In this document: in pieces, positions 56,301 through 64,000 of the stretch
Position numbering within the stretch: the first letter of the stretch is position 1
Layout: each line of letters begins with the position of its first letter
Origin: Helicoverpa zea
Lineage: Eukaryota > Arthropoda > Insecta > Lepidoptera > Noctuidae
NCBI RefSeq assembly: GCF_022581195.2
Contig: NC_061456.1
Coordinates: 6,326,501-6,390,500, forward strand
DNA length: 64,000 nucleotides
Direction of reading: 5' to 3'
The notes under the pieces: generated by a model
Seen by the model: only the letters and a program-made list of their open reading frames with translations
Database searches by the model: none
What the model was told of the DNA's origin: nothing
Program-made: the position numbers and the translations under genes

Positions 56301-59300
56301 AAAACATAATGTTTATGCCCATTGCTTTGTTAGGGCTTGGGTAACAAACGATTGACCCTTTCCATTCTTTGGATGGTTATAAATACGCAAACAATATACA
56401 CTGTGCACCATACTCTTCTCTTTTGCAAAATTTTCTAAGAAGCTTGTGCCATAATATGAATGCGATCCACATAACTTTGCATTACTGCTTATTAATATAA
56501 TAATGACATTGGCATAAATCATTGTTAGCAATATCGACAGTAGAACCATCAACACCTTTTTGCACGGTTTTTTGCTCGACCACCAACTAGCACCTAGTGT
56601 TCAATATTGATATAAAAACTAGCGCCGACATTCTGACAGGTGTTTTTATTAATAGGTAGCGAATATTACGGTAACAACAGCTATCTGTTGAAATAAATTG
56701 GAACACGTCCCTTCACGGAACCTGAGATTGACTAAGTGGGCTGCGCACACGAGTTACGAGCGACCGTTGTAACAATTTGTACTTGCTGCAAACATTTTTG
56801 GTAACTGTTTTGTTGTTGCAAATTGGACAACTGTCTTTAGTAAGTCACGTGATTGTTTCTTTATACTAACAACAGGAAATTATGCAACTAAGGGAAAGAA
56901 AATAAAATTCAAGTTGATGCAAATTCCGAGAGTCATTCAAAAGTAATACATTCAAGAATTTACCTGTTTATTATGTTCATGTGTATGTAAGTCACCAACA
57001 TCCTGCGGTTTTCGGTCAAGGCGTGATCTGAATTGCGGTTTGCCCAAGTTAAATAGAGTATTAAAAATGTATTTTTTTCGACGTACACATTCGTGAAAGC
57101 AGTTTATTAGCTTGAAGTTTCACGTGTATCACGTTGTTTATTTGGTAGAGATGGCAGTGTCATTGAACTCCAATATTTACTTAGAATAATTAGAGAGCAA
57201 TAGATGGTTCAATAAGCACCTTTCATATTTCTTAAAGGCGTAATTGAGGCATTAAATGAGCTACGATACGTGAACATTCGGTTAATTTTCTAGTCTATCT
57301 CACTCACTGAGAGCTCGATCACAGAAACACATAATTATCACGCTCATACATTAGGGTTAAAACTTAAAACACTCAAGGCTTTTGTAATGTAAGTAGCTTT
57401 ACAAAATGATACGCGAACAGTTTTTCAAGAGGTAGGTTACGCAAGTCGGCGCCAGTCGTTCAGTCGCGCATTGCTTCATTATCAAGATGTACGAATAACG
57501 ACCATCGTTGACGTCGTCGGGATGTCAGAAAAACCCACAAACTACATAAATCTATCGGCCAATCCTTAGCCTGACTCGTGACACTTCAATTATACTAGTA
57601 AACATGTCAATCAATCTTCACTGTGTGATCTATTCATCTCCGCGGTTACTTGATGTCTGATTTAGTTCTTTTGAATTACATATTTATAAGTTCCTAGGAG
57701 TCAGTTTTTACAACTAGGATTATACAGACATCACTAGAACTATTCTTTAAGTTTCCTTTTTCCTGAACTTAATCGTAATGTGGGGTTTTCTCATTTTTTG
57801 ATAAGAGGATTAGGATATTATTTCATACGGTGTTTCTAAATAATATCGGGTCGCTTTCCTTATTACTATTTTTAATGTTTGTGGTTTTAGTTAGGCACAT
57901 GTATTGTGTTGAGGAGGAAACACTCCATCTTATATCCCAGTACGTAGTCAGCAGATTTATCAGTATACACTAATGCTTTGGTGATAACGAAATTCTTAAC
58001 TGGTTTTCAAGGAAAATTTACCACAATAACTATGGGGTTTTTATGTCCTTACATCTATTTACATACATTCCTTATCCATTCAAATAGTATTATAATGTAA
58101 TGATATTTTGCACAATTTATTTTCCCATATATGGTATACATAAGAGATAAAGTAAATTATATTAATTTAAATATGCTTGGGCATGGCTAATCTGCATCAA
58201 GTTCAATGCTTATACTAAGTAGGTTTATCGGATGAATTTGCTTAGGATAAGAAATCTCGACATAGATAATAATTAGTCTGAACATACATATTTTATACAG
58301 TCGGCGTACTTGACAGCCAAATTGATGGAAAAAGCTCGTTGGACGTTTCTATGTCCGCCCATTAGTTCCACTGGTGGAATGTTAGGCTTTTTCTCTACAA
58401 CCTGTATGTCAGTGTCAACGATTCTATCGACAACTTCATGAGTTTTCTTATGTCCCTGCATATTTCAGTAAATACGGACCGTTATTATTCTTGAAAAGCA
58501 TCGCTTTGTACAAACGATCGTCATTAGAGTTTTCTATTTGAATGTCACCATGAAGTAATTTCTCCAAGCAATGTACGCATATTATATATATGCTGCCAGA
58601 TTACGATAAAATGTAAAATACTATTCATAAACATTCGTTATAACAGTTTAGTGATAAATCACGGATGAGAAACGTGATTCTTATTGTTATAAAATAGATA
58701 GAACGAATGGGAAGATCGTGTCCGTGATATATATAAAGGTTAACGAGAAGCAAAGATTAAGGGACTGTTCGAATAGATTTGCTTTTGATAAGATCGCTAT
58801 GGTTTTCGTCTAGGTATGCATAAAGTTTATCGTCACAGTACAAAGGGTCGAAAGATCGCTAGGAATGCGCGGTATCAAAGGTTAGGCTGTAATCGAGATG
58901 TGCTTTACTTTTTATTTTATTTTCAAAATAAACCATCCAGCGCGCCATTACTGATGATGTTAAGTTACAAGAATAAGTACGTGAGTCATACTTAACACCA
59001 TATTATATAGCAAATCATACATCTCTACATGTAAATAAATATCTTTATATCGCTGGTGATAACATCAGACATAGGGTACCTACAGTTTTGTTGCAAGTTA
59101 TAAACAAGAAACATTCGATGATGGAGCTTATTTACTAAATAACATTACCTACTGAAAAACATTTTATGTAAGATTTTGTTAACAATTTTGAAAGAAAACC
59201 TAATTTTATGTTGAAAACCTTGACAGTAGATTTACGACTGATCATATTTCACTGTAATGTAAGCGCAATTTTTACGTTGACTGTGTTGACATCGAGTGTG

Positions 59301-62300
59301 CGCACAATATGCATATTCATTTCCACAAATGATTCGCTATAAAAGATTATATTCAAAAGTTAATAATATGAAGTGTTAAGTACTGAATATCTTTTTACTC
59401 GTTTGACGTTAACACGCCTCTCGTCGCGTTGAAAGAAAGATATGCATATATTGTGTAGGGAAACATTTGCATAATTTGTTGTGAAAAATCGTAAAGCGAG
59501 TATTTGTTGAGTGTTCATCGAAAAGTTTCCCCTTTTTTACATAATCGCAATAAACTTCACAGTCCAGTTTATTTTAAACCGAATCAAAGTTTTTTTTGTC
59601 GTTTGAATTTGTTTTATTTTTATGATCAACAACCGTTTGAAAACATTGAAAGTTCAATTTGAAATGAAATTCACTATTAACTATGAGTAAAGGAATAGCA
59701 GAAACACTAATTAGCGGCGACCCCAGATGTCCAGGTGTCTGCTTGCATCGCTATAAATAATGCATTAGACGAAAGCGCAATTAATTGCAAGTGTCCATTT
59801 GTTTTACGGTTACAGTTAGTAATCGTCTCAAGAACAATTGTGATTGTCTTATCTATTATGTTGGTACTTCAACATTAGGTATCTCTTGGAATTAAAATCA
59901 GACGCTACTCATTTGTAAGTGGGGAAATTGATAAAGTAATCTTGAATTCTTGATAAGGAATTGCATTTAATTCTTCAACTAAAGTGTAACTGTGTGAAGC
60001 AGAAATTCCACTCGATTTAACACCAGAGAATAAAATGTAAGAATAAGACATTCGAGCAGTTTAAGGGAGCCGAAAACGTGCGGTAACATATAGGCTATAA
60101 AACCGGACGACCGACAGGAAAGGAGATAATAAAGTCATGAGACGCTCAATTCGTACATTTTATGCGAAATTCAAAGCTTTCACATTTACTCCGAACAGGC
60201 TTAATTATAAAACTTGCGCTTGAAATGTGCACGTCGCGTCGCCTCTTATTCGAAGAAATACATTATGATTTTACAGGCATGTTATCTAGGCTAAATATGC
60301 ACGCGGCAAGTGAGTGTATTATGTGCGACTTGGCCATGTCAGGACACATCCACACAAACATGTTTGACATCGTTTGACACAAATCACCATGACCGCGTTG
60401 CGCGCTGCACTTTTGTGTTTTTATTTGTTGGCCTTTTGACGGCGCCGCCTTTCAAAAGGGCATCTCATAAAGGAAAATGTGAATGATCACATGTACGCGT
60501 CGTTTGATACAACTTGGAATTCCTTACCTCAATTTTATATGCTATGCTGGACCCTGCCTCAAATGTGAAAACAGTTTTACTTTGTGTCATAAAAGACGTA
60601 TTCTCATCAAAATGTTGAAAGCGATCCTGTGTCGTCCCACACGAGCCCACATAAACTGGAATTACTTGACGTACAACTTCCCTTATTTATTCTTAAACAA
60701 ATGAAAGTATGAGATTATCTGTGTGAGGTATTCAGTTGTTACTGTTTGGCGGTTATGGATCTGCTCTAAAAGTCTAAAATGCAATCTATGAATGAAAAAT
60801 TGTGCATAGTACGTACTCAGCAGAAATCCCATCCGTACATTTCTGCACTGTTCTTATTTTCACGGCCATTTCTATTGTGGACTGGGCAGATTACCAAGTG
60901 TCAGCGACACTTTGAACTATTCTACGTATACTGACGGGATATATAGTTTTAATTATAAATATAGGTTAAATCCATTTATACTTTGTGATTAACTTCTTTC
61001 ACGTACAATGAGTCACAATGTCAACAGCAGGAACTTGCCAGATTTACTACTGCTGCCCTACAATTCTTAACAATTACGTGTGTAATAAGGCCCACGTTAA
61101 ATTACCTACTACGCATATTGGGGGTACGATAAAACTTGAAATGTGTTTTCATTTAGAAAGCCGCAGCTTGTTAAAAGAGCATTCTAACTACATAAGGGTG
61201 GACGTAATCACGTTGATGGCTTTTACCGCCAATTCTTTAATGTGACGTTGGAAGGTAAACTCATTTGCTTCTAGACGGTACCGCTAACATGGCCTGAAGC
61301 TCATTCTCTTAGAAATTAACAGTTTATATGTCCGTAAGTGGCCGGTAATAACTGGCGTGTGGGTGTGTTTGTATGCCGAATTGTTACCTTTATTATTTTT
61401 AATAACATTGGTATTGATTATAAACAAGCTGGAATTTCGCTCATTATAGAGCTTCTGCATGTCAACAATTTGAATAAAAATACGTTATACGCGCTACGCT
61501 AGGAGCTGTTTGTGTAAATAACCTGCAGACGCAACACTCTCACGATCTAATAAAAGAAATCGGCTAATTATATGCACTGTTAATTTTAGTTCTATTTTAA
61601 ATACTGGACTACGGCTACTTTAAACGTTGGAATGTCTTTTAAGGGTCAGTAAAGGCGTAAAGTGCGGATCAAGTTAGCGAAGAAAGCCGCATACCGCGGC
61701 GCCGCTCGTGACAGTTTACATAACAAACACTTACTTGTAATCAGTACTGCAGCTGGAATAATAACTTTATTTTGTACAGAATAACGAGCTTAATGACTTC
61801 GAGCTTAACTCAAAACGAAAAATTTTATTGCTACATTTTGAACCGAAGTCGTAACGTTGGCGAAACAGAGCTTTAATTTATTATTTTATTAAAGTACACG
61901 ACAGCTTTTTACAGACGTGTAATAATAGTTATTGGGTTATATGGGTTTAGTACATTGGCAATAAAGTGCAATTGGCTCGGTAGTTTCTGACCCAATTTTA
62001 TATTAACACGATGCATGATGCACGAATGCTTGGTGGCGTATCGTGTTTGTTTTAATTGAAATTTTCTGTACAACAGATTAGTGATTAATTTAAATCACAC
62101 CTGTAAACAAACAAACACACTACAACACTAATAATGTATTTTATATATTTTATGGATGTTATCAACGTAAACAGTATCTATGTAGTAAGAATTTTAAATA
62201 AGTTTTGCATGTTAAAACATTGCAACTTTACAAAGTTTCACAGTGAAGCAATGTCACGTATAAGGGATATGAGTGTTTTTGGTGTGTGGCCAACTCACGT

Positions 62301-64000
62301 ATAGCGGTGATGTGGACTTTCTGCGGCCGTCGATGTAGCCGGCGCCGGCTGCGCACACGCATGCACCCAATTCACACATTACAACTGCTATTTGCCGGAA
62401 ATACGCTTATTCGCATAATCTACACGTTAATCAGACTATGACGGCAATCCTTTGATGAGTTACAAATATAAGACTTTATATTTATCACCCTGATTAATGT
62501 TCTATTGATGTTCACTATTACGTCACTTCACCTACTTGCTTGATTTTACTACGCTTTTAATTTGTACGACCCGTCCTAACTCTGTTACAGTTTGCTTTTA
62601 TTTGAAGACGATTCATTGAACCACATAATTTATACAACATTCACTATTTGTGTATCGCCACTCAAACCGCATACACTAACCAATACGGCCAATTACTGCG
62701 AAATGTGAGCAAACAACCTGTTGTTATAATAACAAAATTAGTTTCCGCGTGAGTCAGTTCGGCGGCTCATCTATTCTCTACGAGGCGGTGAATCGCTGAC
62801 CCCGCGACGATCTAACGTATTACAACAGAACAAGCGAACTTGACCGCCCACGTGCATAAACATCATACAACAACACTCGGCCCTACATACAGAGCACATC
62901 CACAACTCACTCGCTTCTGCCTAGTAATGCAATCTACGGCACCACATGTGTGTTTAACGCATCTATCGGCATAGTATCAATCATTGTCACTCTTTTCACC
63001 GCAGTTGATTTGGAGCTCCTCTCCGCCCGGCGACGCACCTTCCGAGCTTTCACAACCATTATCCGACAAAGTACATCGATAGCGGTTCTCGATAACACCC
63101 TATCGGTTCTATGATCAAACCATTATATCGATTTATGAGACGAGTTCTCGAGTTGGCGACACGTAATAAATCTTTTCGCCAATTTTCTCGGATCACAATA
63201 CCGCCACGTTAAAACGGTGTGAATATATTTTTTGTTCCGATACTGTTATCTCGTAATCGATATGGGTAGGCTGTATCGGATAACCATTCTGCTCTGATCG
63301 CAATCTATCAATCTGGCCACAGTGATGTTTAGGGGCGTACCTATTCAATTTTATTTAATTTTAATTGGATTTCACAAGAACTTGTTTGCGGTTACGTTTG
63401 TAGGTTAAGGTGGTTAGCATGAATAAAGGGAATATTAACAAAAATAGTTAATAACTAATTGGAAAATGGGTACCTACATAGCAAAGAACTTACAACATTC
63501 TAAAAATATTTATGACAATATAATGAGTCATTATAATAATGTGATGTTCACATTTGCATTATGTTGGATGGAGGTGGGTCGGGCGGCACCACGACTCGCG
63601 CTATGAGCATGTACTCTCATAATAAACGCTATTTGCCGGCGAAAGCCGCGCGGGCGCACCGTTAATCTCATGCTGCACTAAAGCTTCAAGGTTAACTTTC
63701 GCGGCCAGCCCCCGTTCAACCACATTACCGCGGAATCGATGCAACACGTGCATTAAACACTATATCCGAGAAAACTCGATTTATTTGCATAAAATAATGT
63801 TTACTTCACAATATCATGACGTTAGACAATCACAATTTCAATCTGTACAGGGATTTGGAGATAACACTTCTTAGTTAGTCACTTCTTAATAAAAAATCAC
63901 GTGAAGTGACTTTTAAAGTACCTAGGTATAGTGGGGATAATAGAATATAGTTAATAGTAACAATTACGTACGTTGATTAATAAAACGACTAATTAAACGG
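53392..64000. other. Noncoding stretch after TIMP, probably synapsin intron
   Basis: 10.6 kb without a recognisable exon on either strand. Synapsin's ATP-grasp motifs were looked for on the + strand and not seen. Short open frames, including one of 62 codons at 58461-58273 (minus), have no recognised domain. CpG-richer patches near 54270-54500, 61690, 62310-62360, 62750-63060 and 63570-63730 may mark TIMP 5' regulatory DNA or repeats. Confidence 0.6.
62299..62400 (-). other. Candidate untranslated 5' exon (TIMP?)
   Basis: On the minus strand a GC-rich run (CGCAGCCGGCGCCGGCTACA) ends at CGCTATAC/GTGAGTTGG, a good donor. No ATG-led frame is recognisable. It would fit an untranslated leader exon about 9 kb upstream of TIMP exon 1, where an acceptor-like TTGTTCTAG occurs. 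Start unknown. Confidence 0.25.

Noticed and set aside
1..64000. CRISPR arrays, phage or bacterial defence systems
   Set aside because: The window is eukaryotic with spliced genes; the direct repeats found are tandem satellites, LTRs or target duplications.

Overview
The window looks like nuclear DNA of a moth or butterfly (Lepidoptera). It is AT-rich, with long introns, clean GT..AG exon boundaries, and several repeat families that I recognise from lepidopteran genomes: a tRNA-headed SINE, a terminal-inverted-repeat family beginning GGGGCCCGATTCTCC, and the 3' end of an RTE-type LINE. There is no bacterial-style gene organisation, no CRISPR array, and no convincing stand-alone tRNA or rRNA gene. 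Family assignments rest on reading the translations; no database search was possible.

Four host genes are visible. (1) The last two exons of an M14 metallocarboxypeptidase of the N/E type lie on the + strand (3098-3240 and 14331-14477). (2) A complete 11-exon gene for a 391-residue membrane-anchored zona pellucida (ZP) domain protein lies on the - strand (36690 down to 16839); all exon phases agree, and it converges on the carboxypeptidase gene. (3) The 5' half of synapsin lies on the + strand (exons from 45252 to 49575) and continues past the window. (4) A complete five-exon TIMP gene lies on the - strand (53391 down to 51041), after the last visible synapsin exon and so apparently inside a synapsin intron. 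TIMP nested in synapsin is the known arrangement in flies and vertebrates.

The last carboxypeptidase intron (3241-14330) is mostly transposon. A BEL/Pao LTR retrotransposon of about 8.5 kb (5513-14011) has two 255-bp LTRs with no difference I could find and a 5-bp target duplication (TCGTT). It sits inside an older inverted-repeat element that had already been split by another insertion. The BEL element encodes Gag, protease, reverse transcriptase, RNase H and integrase, plus an envelope-like protein resembling the baculovirus F / insect errantivirus type. The coding frame breaks once, between RNase H and integrase. An intact copy of the same inverted-repeat element at 1852-2242 shows the unoccupied target site.

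The remaining sequence is intron or intergenic DNA with dispersed repeats: a LINE fragment and two retroposons with target duplications, a 119-bp tandem repeat, a large inverted repeat in the last ZP intron, a 227-bp MITE with 60-bp terminal repeats, and a hairpin just downstream of TIMP. I did not find an unmistakable new biological system. The items most worth checking are the young env-bearing BEL element with its single frame break, the probable non-AUG start and split PKA/editing codon of synapsin, and the hairpin beside TIMP.
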